A DNA stretch of 60,000 nt, taken from assembly GCA_949358305.1 (NCBI GenBank), contig OX442322.1:5086001-5146000 (forward strand). The letters run 5' to 3'. This DNA is from Strigamia acuminata. Lineage: Eukaryota; Arthropoda; Chilopoda; Geophilomorpha; Linotaeniidae. Below the pieces are notes generated by a model. That model was given only the letters and a program-made list of their open reading frames with translations, made no database searches and was not told the DNA's origin. The position numbers and the translations under genes are program-made. Below, piece after piece: positions 42,600 through 53,200 of this stretch (positions are counted from its first letter, which is position 1; each line of letters begins with the position of its first letter).

Positions 42600-42711
42600 A
42601 GCCAATGCTAAAATTGGCTTGAAAACCTTAGACAAGTGTCCCCCTAACGTCCTTTATGACCACCTGGGGCCGCGGGAATGTTAGGTGGCGCAGGGCTCAG
42701 CCTTGTCTAAG
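42600..42711 (-). ncRNA. Structured leader RNA element, Copia-C2 copy
   Basis: There are three pairings. CTTAGACAAG (42627-42636) pairs with CTTGTCTAAG (42702-42711). CCTAAC (42643-42648) pairs with GTTAGG (42680-42685). AGCCAAT (42600-42606) pairs with ATTGGCT (42613-42619) around the loop GCTAAA. The last two covary with the Copia-C1 copy at 59846-59930. The role is inferred (packaging, dimerisation or translation); this is part of a transcript, not a separate gene. Confidence 0.6.
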
Positions 42712-42898
42712 AATACAGTGACGCTTGCCCAGATTTGGACGAAGGGCGCCAAGGATTCTAATTGACCCACACCAAAAAAACTTAAAACTAACAAATAAAT
42801 TCGAAATCTGAAATAAAAAGGAGAAGTTGATGAATCTGTATGCACAGACGTCCCTGTGCACACCGCGCATAAAAAAATGCGGAATTCTTCAAAAGATC

Positions 42899-43020
42899 GC
42901 CGACCGATTTCGAAAATCGGGAAAAAAATCGCCGTCCGATTGTGAAAATCGGGAAAAACTTCTGAAAAAAAATTCGCTGTCCGATTGTGAAAATCGGGAA
43001 AAACTTCTGAAAAAAAATTC
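42899..43020. repeat. 45-bp tandem repeat in the Copia-C2 leader
   Basis: Two full 45-bp units (42931-42975 and 42976-43020), starting GCCGTCCGATTGTGAAAATC, differ at one base. They are preceded by a partial unit of 32 bp at 42899-42930. Confidence 0.85.
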
Positions 43021-43225
43021 GCCGTACACCGGGGTACTAAGCGAGATGAAGTTCTATGTGGCCACACTGTACTCCGGGGTACAAAGTGTGTCGAGACATC
43101 GGAAATTCGGCGAAAAACTGGAAATAAACAAAAATTTCCGCACAAATCGCGAAAAAATCGCGAAATTTACGGAAAATTAGTGAAAAAACGAGGCACTGGT
43201 GTCTTTCCAGGCCTCTGCTACCACT

Positions 43226-43348
43226 TGTAGCTCTGTGGCGCAATAAATGCACGATAAATCGTGCTGGAAGCGTGAAAATAACGTGCTCACGGCAATGCAT
43301 GAGCTGGAAAGATTGCCGTGATGCGTAAACGCGAGTTCGGGTCTGTAT
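43226..43348 (-). repeat. Copia-C2 5' LTR, 3' piece
   Basis: These 123 bp match the start of 36949-37505 and are cut at 43348 by Copia-D. TGTAT (43344-43348) is the Copia-D target duplication. Confidence 0.9.
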
Positions 43349-43628
43349 TGTTGAAAGTATGGATTGATGAACAAATTCCAGGCCAAAAGTGAGTAAAAGA
43401 ACAAGATTTAATCATCTCATGCAAGCATGGAGAAAAATCAACAACAAGAGAACAAGTAATAACAACAGTTGCTAAGCAGTTAAAAAACAACTCCAACTAC
43501 GGTAACCCAATTGATACATCAATGTTTACATGATAATAAACTATAAAATCATAAATAATTACAAATCAAACATGTGTAACATCAATAATCAATTGCATAT
43601 CACAAATCTCGGAGAACAAAAGCCAACA
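43349..43628 (-). repeat. Copia-D 3' LTR
   Basis: 280 bp, TGTTGAAAGTATGG...AAAAGCCAACA in + orientation. No difference from 49478-49757 was found by eye. Confidence 0.95.
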
Positions 43629-43695
43629 GAGCCCCCCATTCTCCGAGACATGACTCAATCATATAACAAGATATAACAAAAGTAAATGCGAAAAC

Positions 43696-46600
43696 CTATC
43701 GCAAACTACTGTAAAAATGTTGACATAAATATCGAATGCGGGCGGGCGAGAAAAATTTTGTGAAGATGTCCGCAGGGTTTAATTCACCTGAAACTTTCCT
43801 CAAAACAAAAACACCCTCATTTAGCCAATCCCGCAGGAAAAAGAATTTCACGTCAATGTGCTTTGTCCTCCGATTCTCTATATCGTTGCGGGTGAAAAAA
43901 ATCGTCGACAGAGAATCAGAGAACATGGTTGGGGCCGGAAGTTGAAAAATCCGGGTCCGCTCAATCGCACCATGAAGCCAGACAATTTCCTTTGCACCGT
44001 CCAAAAGCGCTAGGAATTCCGCTTCCATAATGGACAAGGCGCAATAGCGTTGCTTACAGCAACCCCAGGAAATGGGAACCCCGAACACCGAAATCGTATA
44101 ACCTCCGAAGCTCTTTCTTGTATCTCGATCTGAGATCCAAGAAGCATCGGAGTGCCCTGATAGAATATCTCCAGTGACCGCGGAAAGCTGAATTGAATAT
44201 TCCCGCGTATTCTTCACATACTGGAGGATCTGTAGCAAAAGGGCCACGTGCCTTCCAGTAAAGCACGTGTTATATTGTGACATAAGGATAACTGGAAAGA
44301 GGATATCGGGACGCGTTCGAGAAGCTAGAAAGAGCAGAGACCCAATGAGAGACCGATATGGGAATTCATCATCCCTCAAAACACGTTCACCATCTCTAGC
44401 ACAATTGACCATCGTGCCAACGGTAATCGGGACTTTGCACAAATGCTCGGAGGAAATTCCGTAGTCTTCAGCAATCTTATCAATGTAATCGCGCTGATGG
44501 ATGCAGATTTTACCACCATCGCGATCAAATTGGACGCCCAACAACTTCGATACCGGACCCAAATCTGTTATCGTGAAAATTGTACGAAGGGCCTTAACAG
44601 TTCGATCACGCGGATCTTGTCCTTTGGTGAAAAGTACCATGTCATCAACATAAACAAGGATGACAGCATCATAAGTGTTGGAAATAAATACGCCATTAAT
44701 CCCAAGAAGCTTGTGGAAATTAATCCCTAGCAAAGCCTCAACTAGGCGGAAATTCCATTGCCGTCCGCTCTGATGAAGGCCGTAAAGGGCCTTATGAAGC
44801 CTCCATACCTTACCGGCATTCTGAGGAGTTTCCCAGCCCTTAGGAATTCTCATGAAGATAGCTTCATCTAAGTTGCCATATAAATAAGCACCCTTGACAT
44901 CGAGATGTGCATCTAGCCAGCCTAAAACGACTACTAGAAGCACGAAAAACAGGCGTATAAGCACATAGTTAACCACGGGACTGAAAACCTCGGAATAGTC
45001 GACTCCGAACTTTTGGCTAAAGCCCTGGGCAACCAACATCGCTCTAAAACGGCGCACGACGCCTTCTGCATCGCGCTTGATGTAGTAAACCCATTTATTC
45101 CCCACAATGTTCACATTAGAAGGAGGTTTCTCAACCTCTTCGTAAACACCTCGCTCACGGAAGAGTGAAAGCTCTTCCTCCATGGCTTTCTGCCAATGGA
45201 CACGGTCGGGACTTGCAATAGCTTCCTTATAGGTGCGAGGAACCTGGGCAAATAAGGAGTGCGCGTACCGTGGTGTAGCAGAATAGCAATCCCCTAATGC
45301 TTCATCTTCTGAAGCCGTAGGACTAGGAAGAGGAAAAGCAGTTGGATCTGCCGGAGGGGGATCAACCGTGCAAACAGGCACGTTCCGGGTGCAAAAGTCA
45401 AAATTATCCCGGTCGTATGTTAATCGATGATCTGCGCAATATTGCGCAATGTCAACATGACTCCGTAATCTGGTATGATCCGGGGGATAAAAATACACAT
45501 CAGTGTTTCCCATAGTCGCACCAGACTGCCGAATCACCTCGGAGCGAGTCCACTTGCCCCCCACAGCCGAAGTAGAAGGCTGAGGCTGATTTAGTGGCGA
45601 GGCAATAGTAGGTGGTGTAGGCAACGGATGCGCTTGCGCCGAAGGTCGAGTAACCACAGGCGGTGGAGGAGGAGGATAAGAAGGTGGAGGAGGATAAGAA
45701 AGCAGAGGAAGATTGGGGGGACGTTGAGGAGGAGGTGGAGGAAGAGGTGGATCGGAATCGAAATCCGAATCTAATGTCACCGATATAGCTCCCTCATCAG
45801 TTACCTCAGTACCCTCATAAAAACGAGGATGTCCCCACATGCAGTTTTCATCAAAACGAACATGCTTTGACTCAAACACTGCACGGCGCTTCGGGCACCA
45901 CACGCGATAACCTCGCGTGCGCAAAGCATAGCCAACAACTACACCCGTCCAGGCTCGAGACTCGAATTTTGAACCACGGACCTGTTGTGGTATGTGCACG
46001 AAACACCTTGACCCAATCACTTTTAAGTGCTTGAGTGGAACAGCCTTATTGTACCACAGACAATAGGGGATAAGGTTGTTCAGAGATTTATGTGGAAAGC
46101 GATTCTTGAGATAAATCATTGAAACCGCGAGCTCAGCCCACAATTCTCGAGGCAAAGACGTCATCAAAAACAAGGAACGCACGCCTTCAAATAAGGTGCG
46201 GTTAAGGCGTTCCGCAACGCCATTCTGCTCAGGTGTATAAACATTCGTGCGCTGTGCCTTGATGCCACGCTGGAGCAAGAAATTTTCGAAATTTTTAGAG
46301 CAAAATTCCATCCCGTTATCGGTTCTGACTGCTTTAATGCAGCCAGCCCCCCATAATGTTTCCATCCGAGCATGGAAAAGTTTAAAAACTTCAAAAACTT
46401 CCCCCTTCGTTTTCATAGGGACAACAAAGGAATAGCGAGAAAAGTCATCCACGATCGTTAATAAATAACGAGCGCCACCCACGGAAGTAGTTGGGGAATT
46501 TCCCCAAACGTCCATATGGATTAAATCCAAAGGCTTCTTACTGGAAATTCTATTCTTTGCACTCGGAAACGAGGCTCGGGTGGATTTAGAACGAGCACAC

Positions 46601-48177
46601 ACGGCACATGCCGGAAATGCGGAAGTCGAAATATCGATTCCGGAAGCATTCGGAGATTTCGCTAAAAAGTGTAAACCTTCGGTATTAAAATGCCCAAATC
46701 TCCGGTGCCAAAGCTCTAAATCGGATAACTTCCCCTTCGGGGGCTTACAAGGAGGGGATAAAGCAGGTCCCTCGGCAAAAGTGACATGCCGAGCAGGCTT
46801 TATAGTCTGCGCAGAGAGGACCGGCTTGACCACTGAGGTGGCCGTAAGCGCAGGAAGCGGCGCAGATGTAGGATCTGCGGGCAAGACATGCTGAAGGGAA
46901 TATAAATCATCCTTCAGTTTGGCATGCAAAAGAAATTGTTTGGCTTTGTCGGACGGATCAAAAATGGTCATTAAACCATTTGAAGCCACAAAATGTAGTC
47001 CGGCGCGATCAATTTTTGACAAACTGACTAAATTACGCGAAAAAGCGGGGGCATGAAGAACATTATGCATTGTGACGGGAAATTCTCCTTTCGCGCCACC
47101 ACGACCAATCCGCAAAACCACGTCACCTATACCATCAACTCGTGAACGGCCTTCACCCAAAATGATGAAATAATTCGAAACGGGCTTGTACGTCGAAAAA
47201 GAATCACGACGGCAACACACGTGGTCAGATGAACCCGAATCAATTAGCCATTCCAAAGACGAAGTCGATGCGACGTTGGATTCTGACCGTGCAAAGAAAC
47301 CTAAACCGGACCTTGCACTTGAAACACTTTGAGCACTCGGGGCAGGTGGTGTTGCATTACCGCGTCCACTTTTGCGGTTCCGAGACGAAGATCGGCGACC
47401 ACGATTGGTAGACGAGTTGGAAGAGGCAACGCCCTGGACTCGAGGTTTGGGGCACTTGTTCGCATAGTGTCCCATTTCCTTGCAATTAAAGCACTGAATT
47501 TGTGACAAGGGCTTGAAAACTCTCGTCGGTGCACTCGAAGACGAACTCGCTGACTGTAAACTAGTCGATGACCCCGAATCTGCATTCTTCATCTTCAAAC
47601 GATTAAATTCGGAGAGAAGATGGTCGGAGACTCCCTTTAATGTGAAATCCGCTTTAGACCAATGGTAAATCGTTTGCACGGTCGCCTCGTACGAATCTGG
47701 TAACAAATCCAAAAGTTGATAAGCGACATCCGAATCCGAAAATGTGACTTCCAAGTCCTTCAAAACGGCACGGGCTTTGGTGACACGGCTAATGAAAACT
47801 GACATGTCTTCATTCGGAAGTAAACGCATCATCAGGAAATCTCGGCGGAGTTTAGCAATTCGGGCAAGAGAAGTCGGCTGAAATGTCGCTTTCAAGGCTA
47901 CCCAGGCGTCACGTGCGGAGTCCGCAGCAAGAACAATGTCCTGATATTGGGACTCGACAAACAAGCCAAGCAAGGCTTTTGCACGCTTTGAACGGTCGTC
48001 GTGAAGCTGTTTTCGAGGCTGATCCCAGGCTTCGTCTCTGACCGGAGGATTCTCTGAGATGAAATCATCTACTCCTTTTTCCAAGAGCAAAAATTGGATA
48101 TTTCGGGACCAAGATTCGTAGTTATCAGAGTTCAGTCGTGGAATTGAAAATTGGTGAGATTTGCCGGAATCCGCCAT
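43696..48177 (-). CDS. Copia-D Gag-Pol polyprotein, intact
   Basis: A single frame of 1493 residues starts at MADSGKSHQF. Domains: Gag (about 1-215); CCHC knuckle from Cys229 (CFNCKEMGHYANKC); protease DSGSSDH from Asp313; pre-integrase HHCC region (about 495-545); integrase with D556, D620 and E656, the last pair spaced 35 as expected; a proline-rich linker near 800-860 (long PPP runs); reverse transcriptase with YVDD at 1176-1179; and RNase H (SDASW, SIMEAEF, RRTKHIDVKF). There is no stop or frameshift. The product would form particles, reverse-transcribe and integrate. With LTRs that look identical, this is the best-preserved element in the right half. Confidence 0.96.
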   Translation of the reverse strand: MADSGKSHQFSIPRLNSDNYESWSRNIQFLLLEKGVDDFISENPPVRDEAWDQPRKQLHDDRSKRAKALLGLFVESQYQDIVLAADSARDAWVALKATFQPTSLARIAKLRRDFLMMRLLPNEDMSVFISRVTKARAVLKDLEVTFSDSDVAYQLLDLLPDSYEATVQTIYHWSKADFTLKGVSDHLLSEFNRLKMKNADSGSSTSLQSASSSSSAPTRVFKPLSQIQCFNCKEMGHYANKCPKPRVQGVASSNSSTNRGRRSSSRNRKSGRGNATPPAPSAQSVSSARSGLGFFARSESNVASTSSLEWLIDSGSSDHVCCRRDSFSTYKPVSNYFIILGEGRSRVDGIGDVVLRIGRGGAKGEFPVTMHNVLHAPAFSRNLVSLSKIDRAGLHFVASNGLMTIFDPSDKAKQFLLHAKLKDDLYSLQHVLPADPTSAPLPALTATSVVKPVLSAQTIKPARHVTFAEGPALSPPCKPPKGKLSDLELWHRRFGHFNTEGLHFLAKSPNASGIDISTSAFPACAVCARSKSTRASFPSAKNRISSKKPLDLIHMDVWGNSPTTSVGGARYLLTIVDDFSRYSFVVPMKTKGEVFEVFKLFHARMETLWGAGCIKAVRTDNGMEFCSKNFENFLLQRGIKAQRTNVYTPEQNGVAERLNRTLFEGVRSLFLMTSLPRELWAELAVSMIYLKNRFPHKSLNNLIPYCLWYNKAVPLKHLKVIGSRCFVHIPQQVRGSKFESRAWTGVVVGYALRTRGYRVWCPKRRAVFESKHVRFDENCMWGHPRFYEGTEVTDEGAISVTLDSDFDSDPPLPPPPPQRPPNLPLLSYPPPPSYPPPPPPVVTRPSAQAHPLPTPPTIASPLNQPQPSTSAVGGKWTRSEVIRQSGATMGNTDVYFYPPDHTRLRSHVDIAQYCADHRLTYDRDNFDFCTRNVPVCTVDPPPADPTAFPLPSPTASEDEALGDCYSATPRYAHSLFAQVPRTYKEAIASPDRVHWQKAMEEELSLFRERGVYEEVEKPPSNVNIVGNKWVYYIKRDAEGVVRRFRAMLVAQGFSQKFGVDYSEVFSPVVNYVLIRLFFVLLVVVLGWLDAHLDVKGAYLYGNLDEAIFMRIPKGWETPQNAGKVWRLHKALYGLHQSGRQWNFRLVEALLGINFHKLLGINGVFISNTYDAVILVYVDDMVLFTKGQDPRDRTVKALRTIFTITDLGPVSKLLGVQFDRDGGKICIHQRDYIDKIAEDYGISSEHLCKVPITVGTMVNCARDGERVLRDDEFPYRSLIGSLLFLASRTRPDILFPVILMSQYNTCFTGRHVALLLQILQYVKNTREYSIQLSAVTGDILSGHSDASWISDRDTRKSFGGYTISVFGVPISWGCCKQRYCALSIMEAEFLALLDGAKEIVWLHGAIERTRIFQLPAPTMFSDSLSTIFFTRNDIENRRTKHIDVKFFFLRDWLNEGVFVLRKVSGELNPADIFTKFFSPARIRYLCQHFYSSLR

Positions 48178-49477
48178 GACGATATAAGTGAGCGGTTCTG
48201 CGAAAAGTTTGGTCGAGGTGACAGGAGAACGCGCGGTATCGTTGTTCGAGGCGGAAAACCAGAATTGGACTATTCAGGTTGCTAGCCAACCCAACTAAAC
48301 AGTGGCCGTTTAGGAGTTGTCGGGAAATAATGGCCCTATGGCCCCCGGATACTCCACTGTCGGGCACGGCAAATTAATACAACGGTCAAAGTGCAATGAC
48401 CGAGGCAAAGATTTGTATCTGTTAGGGCAATTAAATCCACTAACAAATACAAATCCAGGATCCTACACCAGGTCCCTACCAAAAACCTTAATCTTATACA
48501 AAGTTTCACGAAACTTAATATTTAACAAAGTTTCATGAAAAAAAAAATGAGGAGAATCTGGTAGAATCTCTTGGAAAACTCGATCAAAACTTCTTGAAAA
48601 TCTCTGCAAATTGGTTGGCAAACTTCTGCCACTTCGTGTCTGATTTCACACGGAAGTCCACGCAAAAATCGACGTAACCTGACGAAATCTGCAAAAATAA
48701 ACACGAAAAAGTACATGAGAATTCAATTCAATGTTTAAAATCTTCAAAGATCTTCGAAAAACGACGAAAATCTTGAAAAAACAGTCACAAAATGCGTCTG
48801 CTGCTCTCGTGTTCGTAATCGACGTAACGGACACAAAAAAAATTTGAAACAAATCCCAAAGTACTCACAACACTTGTAGAAACAAGTGGAATAATCCAGT
48901 AATCCCTGGCACAACACAGTATCGACGAAAAAGCACTAAATTCGATGAAAAGCACGTTAAAATTCGGCGAGAAGATCCTCGTGAAGCGCACGGGTATATG
49001 GCGCAAAAACAACGAAAATCGGCCCGAAAAACGTGGAAAACATGATGAAAAGTACTCACAATCGTGTGTATAACACGTACACTGCTAAACACAAGCAGAT
49101 ACTGGATGGCACAGTCAAAAACTCGATGAAATACGCGAAAATCGTCGGCGAAAATCACTCGGAATTTGGTGCATCGCGATCGGGCGAATCTGCGGCGATC
49201 ATCGGCGAAAATTCACGGAAATCCATCAGGAAAAGTACCCACGATCCTTCTACAAGCTCAGGACAGTACCCACGAAAATTTGCAGCGTTCAAATCCGTTG
49301 CAAATTGCAGAAAAAGCATCAAAATCGTCGGGTGAGAGGTCGGCCATTTTGCCAGGAGCGAGTAATCGATCAGCAGGATAAGATGAACGAAAATTCATGG
49401 AATTTTGACAAAAACTTGGCCAAAATTCAACATGAACAACTCACAGTGATGGAATGAACTCTAATCCTCTGCTACCA
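48178..49477 (-). other. Copia-D leader and primer-binding site
   Basis: About 1.3 kb lies between the 5' LTR and gag, long for a copia element. Next to the LTR, TGGTAGCAGAGGAT in sense (complement at 49464-49477) matches the initiator tRNA-Met 3' end over 14 nt. The rest is rich in GAAAATC/CGGCGAAAA-type strings in + orientation, without a convincing frame. Its function is unknown. Confidence 0.65.
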
Positions 49478-49757
49478 TGTTGAAAGTATGGATTGATGAA
49501 CAAATTCCAGGCCAAAAGTGAGTAAAAGAACAAGATTTAATCATCTCATGCAAGCATGGAGAAAAATCAACAACAAGAGAACAAGTAATAACAACAGTTG
49601 CTAAGCAGTTAAAAAACAACTCCAACTACGGTAACCCAATTGATACATCAATGTTTACATGATAATAAACTATAAAATCATAAATAATTACAAATCAAAC
49701 ATGTGTAACATCAATAATCAATTGCATATCACAAATCTCGGAGAACAAAAGCCAACA
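49478..49757 (-). repeat. Copia-D 5' LTR
   Basis: 280 bp, same as the 3' LTR, followed by TGTAT and the rest of the Copia-C2 LTR. Confidence 0.95.
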
Positions 49758-49762
49758 TGTAT

Positions 49763-50196
49763 TGTGCCAGAAAACGCGTGTACCACACTTATAAAGACGT
49801 GTGGCACATAAACTAATACTGATAATTAACAAAATACACTTTAATTCGAGAAAACTTACATAATTGATCCAAAAACCATTGGAAAACATAGAGAAACACA
49901 CTGGCTGTGTGCGCGGCCATTTGCAATGTGCCAGAGACATCTGGTGGCCAATATTATAAACAATAATAATGAAAAACATAAGAACAAGATAGAGGATGCA
50001 TGAAACCTAATGTATTGAGTACATTTAACCCGGTATCATGCATTCTCTTTACAAACAAGCATGAAAACACTAAATAAACACTGAATAACCCAGGAAAATG
50101 GAAACAATTACCGATAAATGATAAAATAAACATTTTAAAGCCATTTCACATCGAAAAACGATTTAATTAGGTGAAAAGCGGTTCCAAAGTCCAACA
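49763..50196 (-). repeat. Copia-C2 5' LTR, 5' piece
   Basis: This 434-bp piece continues 43226-43348 and ends CCAAAGTCCAACA (LTR start in sense). It is followed by GGGCT (50197-50201), the Copia-C2 target duplication. Confidence 0.92.
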
Positions 50197-50201
50197 GGGC
50201 T

Positions 50202-53200
50202 TTCACCGATGGAACACAAGAAGCGCTGGCACCGGGAGCGTCTTGGCGAGATCGCTCGAACTTTCAACTGCGAAAGGGGCGAGCTTTCAGCCTAATTTAC
50301 TACGCCATTGAGGAGCAATACCACGAATTGCTCAGCGGGACCGAGGACGCGAAAACAGCGTGGGATACGCTGAAAACTAACTTCGAACCGGTCTCGAGGG
50401 CGAGAATAATACGTCTGTTGGACGAATTCTTCAATCTGAAGTACGAACCAACGACGGAGACGATCGGCGTATTCGCGGCAAAAATACGCAATGCGGCGAA
50501 GCGATTAGCCGGCGTCAAACACGATTTGGACAATTTGTATCAGGCATTCCAGCTCATCCGATACCTGCCACAAGAATACCAGTCAATTGTGCAGAGTATT
50601 TATCGATGGGACGATAAGGATTTCACACTGGAAAAGGTTGAAGCGGAATTGGTCTCCGAGGAGGGCAGACTCGCGCAACAACGCAGAGATTCGGGCCAAG
50701 CGCCAATTACAGACGCTTTCAACATGGGAACAAGCACAAAGAACAATGATAATTCGTCTAAATCCCAACAACAGCAAGGAAATAGCAGCCAAAACAACAG
50801 AGGCGGACAAAGGGGCGGCAAATCGAATTATCGAGGCGGCAAAAATTCGCGGAATTTTCGAGGAAACACGACGGGATCACCAGGACGGGGGCCGTGTTTT
50901 CGGTGCAATCAATCAGGGCACTGGGCGAGGGATTGTACAGCACAATTACCGTCGAATAACAGCCAGAACACAAATACAGCGGAAGAATTGGACACAAACA
51001 TGTTCGATGTCGGTTTTCTCACCGAGTTGAGCGAAGAAGAGATGTTACAGTGCAGCGCAGCCAACAACTGTTGGATCTACGACACCGGGGCCACTGGACA
51101 TTTCTGCAAAGACAGGAATCAATTCTTCAATTTCAAGGAAACCACAGGGACAATAAGCCAAGCGGATAAGAAAACTTTGATTCAAATTCAGGGCGTCGGG
51201 GATGTTTGCGTGATGAGTTTAGTCGGAAACGAGACAATTCCGATTACGCTTAAGAAAGTTTATTATGCGTCGGACATGCGAAGAAATTTGTTGTCGGGAC
51301 CGACGAAGCACAATGCAAAGTCGCCGTTGGCTCGGGACTGGTCAAAATATACGATCCTCAGTGGAAGAGACAGCTGATGGAAGGTGTGAAGAAGGATCGT
51401 TTATACTACATCAAGCTAAGCGACCAGAAGCCAGACTTTGAGAAGTTACGACAAAAAGCGAATAGCAAAGCGAATGTTGGCGAACAGAAGAAACAAGAGC
51501 CAACCAATTTAACAAAGAACACAACAAAGAGCACATCTAATCCTGAGGAAGCAAGACTTTGGCATGAGCGGCTCAGCCACATCTATTTTCCAAGCGTGCA
51601 AGCAATGAGCAAAGGAGGTGCAGTAATTGGATTGCCAATTTTGGATATGCCAATCACACAATGCGACGTTTGCACATTAGCCAAGAAGAAAGCGATTTCT
51701 CATAAGCCATTGCCAGGAATTAGATCGACAGAGCCACTCCAATTGCTACACATGGATGTATGTGGAGCATTTAGCACACCAACACTCTCGGGAAACATAT
51801 ACTTCTTAACTATCACGGACGACTTCTCTCGTTATTCGACAGTGTACTTAATGAAGAAGAAGGACGAAGTATTTGACATTTTCCAAAAACACGTGAAACG
51901 GATAGAACGATTGCTTGGAAAATCGGTTCTAGCAATTCGTACGGATAACGGTATGGAGTTCTGCTCAAACAAGTTTGGAGAGTACCTCCAAGGACTAGGA
52001 ATCGCCCACGAGAGGACTAACGCGTACACTCCTGTCCAAAATGGCGTTTCCGAGAGACTCAACCAGACATTAGCAAATGGAATGCGAGCGCTTGTATACG
52101 ATGCCGGCTTGGAACATCGATTCTGGGGAGAAGCCATCCTGACTTTCAACTATCTCAGGAACAGGATCGCGAAGCTGAATTCGGACAAGACGCCGATGGA
52201 ATTGTACTACGGATGCAAACCATCACTGAGACATTTGAGAAAATTCGGAAGTTTATGCTTTGTGCAGAAAAGAATTCGAGATGGCAAAATCGACAACAAG
52301 AGTCTGCATGGCATTATGCTCGGGTATTCGAGAATCACGAAAGGATATCGAGTATGGCTGCCAGAATTTTCCAAAGTAATCGAAACAAGTGACGTCAAAT
52401 TCGTAGAAAGCAGGCGCGGTGTTGAAGGCGTGCTGGGCTTACCAGAAAAATACACGACATACATCGATAATTTGGACGACAATTTGGATATTGACAATGA
52501 GCGCCAATATTATTCGGATGAAGATGTCAGGCCGCCACTACCACCGCCAGTACCAGTTAAGAAGAAGGAAGATCCGCAACTGGAATTGCCCCCAGTTAAA
52601 TTGAAATTTAGACTGCCAGACGACAAGTTGCGTCATAATTTACCAGAAGTGAAGTTGCAGGGCACCTTGTCACAACCCGGACAAGGACTTTTGAATCCAG
52701 TTCCAACTATTCCTGCACTAGTTTGGAAGAAAACGGAGAAAGTCAGACCGACTGGACAGAGGGATGTCGAGTACACGATCGAGGGCTACGACAAACCTAA
52801 GTTACGCTCGATACCCGACGTGAAGCGTTACTGTAGTGACCACAATCTTCGCATACCTGAGCATTTGTTTGAGGACAAAAGAAAGAAGAAGCCCTCCGAA
52901 TCGAATACGACGGCGGATAATCTTGACGTGGACTTTGACGATATGAATATCAACTTCGAAGTCAATCATCTAGAGGTCCACGTACCCGTACGCTATGAGG
53001 AAATTGCGACTTTACCCGAAAGGAATAAATGGCGCCAAGCGATGAACGACGAGATTGGCACCATGCATGAGCTCGAGGTTTGAGAACTTGTTCCACCACC
53101 GCCCAACACTAAGATAGTGGGTTGCAGATGGATTTACACGACCAAACAGAACGAAGAGGGGGAGATCGCACGTTATAAAGCGAGACTTGTCGCGCAGGGT

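Larger units (their letters stand above)
42460..43225 (-). other. Copia-C2 leader with conserved hairpins, repeats and primer site
   Basis: In sense, two bases after the LTR comes TGGTAGCAGAGG (complement at 43212-43223), an initiator tRNA-Met 3'-end match of 12 nt. A tandem repeat follows (42899-43020), and then a block of inverted repeats (42600-42711) that also occurs in Copia-C1. No coding frame is convincing. Confidence 0.7.
43349..49757 (-). mobile_element. Copia-D: full-length, apparently intact copia retrotransposon
   Basis: The 6409-bp element has 280-bp LTRs (43349-43628 and 49478-49757) that look identical and a target duplication TGTAT (43344-43348 and 49758-49762). It also has a primer site, a 1.3-kb leader, one uninterrupted polyprotein, and the purine tract AATGGGGGGCTC before the 3' LTR. 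It is the innermost and youngest layer of the right nest and a candidate active element. Confidence 0.96.
36949..50196 (-). mobile_element. Copia-C2: copia element split in its 5' LTR by Copia-D
   Basis: It reads on the - strand. The 3' LTR is at 36949-37505 (557 bp). The 5' LTR is in two pieces, 49763-50196 and 43226-43348, totalling 557 bp. Target duplication is GGGCT (36944-36948 and 50197-50201). The LTRs differ at about three positions. Gag-pol is full length with one in-frame TGA. The tract CGAAGGAGGGAAT precedes the 3' LTR. Confidence 0.94.

Noticed and set aside
51300-51377. Programmed frameshift in Copia-B2 after the protease
   Set aside because: No slippery heptamer is present, and bases expected from Copia-B1 are missing, which indicates a deletion.
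53081-53083. Programmed readthrough at the in-frame TGA of Copia-B2
   Set aside because: It lies just before the reverse transcriptase in a copy that also has a frameshift near 51300, so ordinary decay is the simpler explanation.
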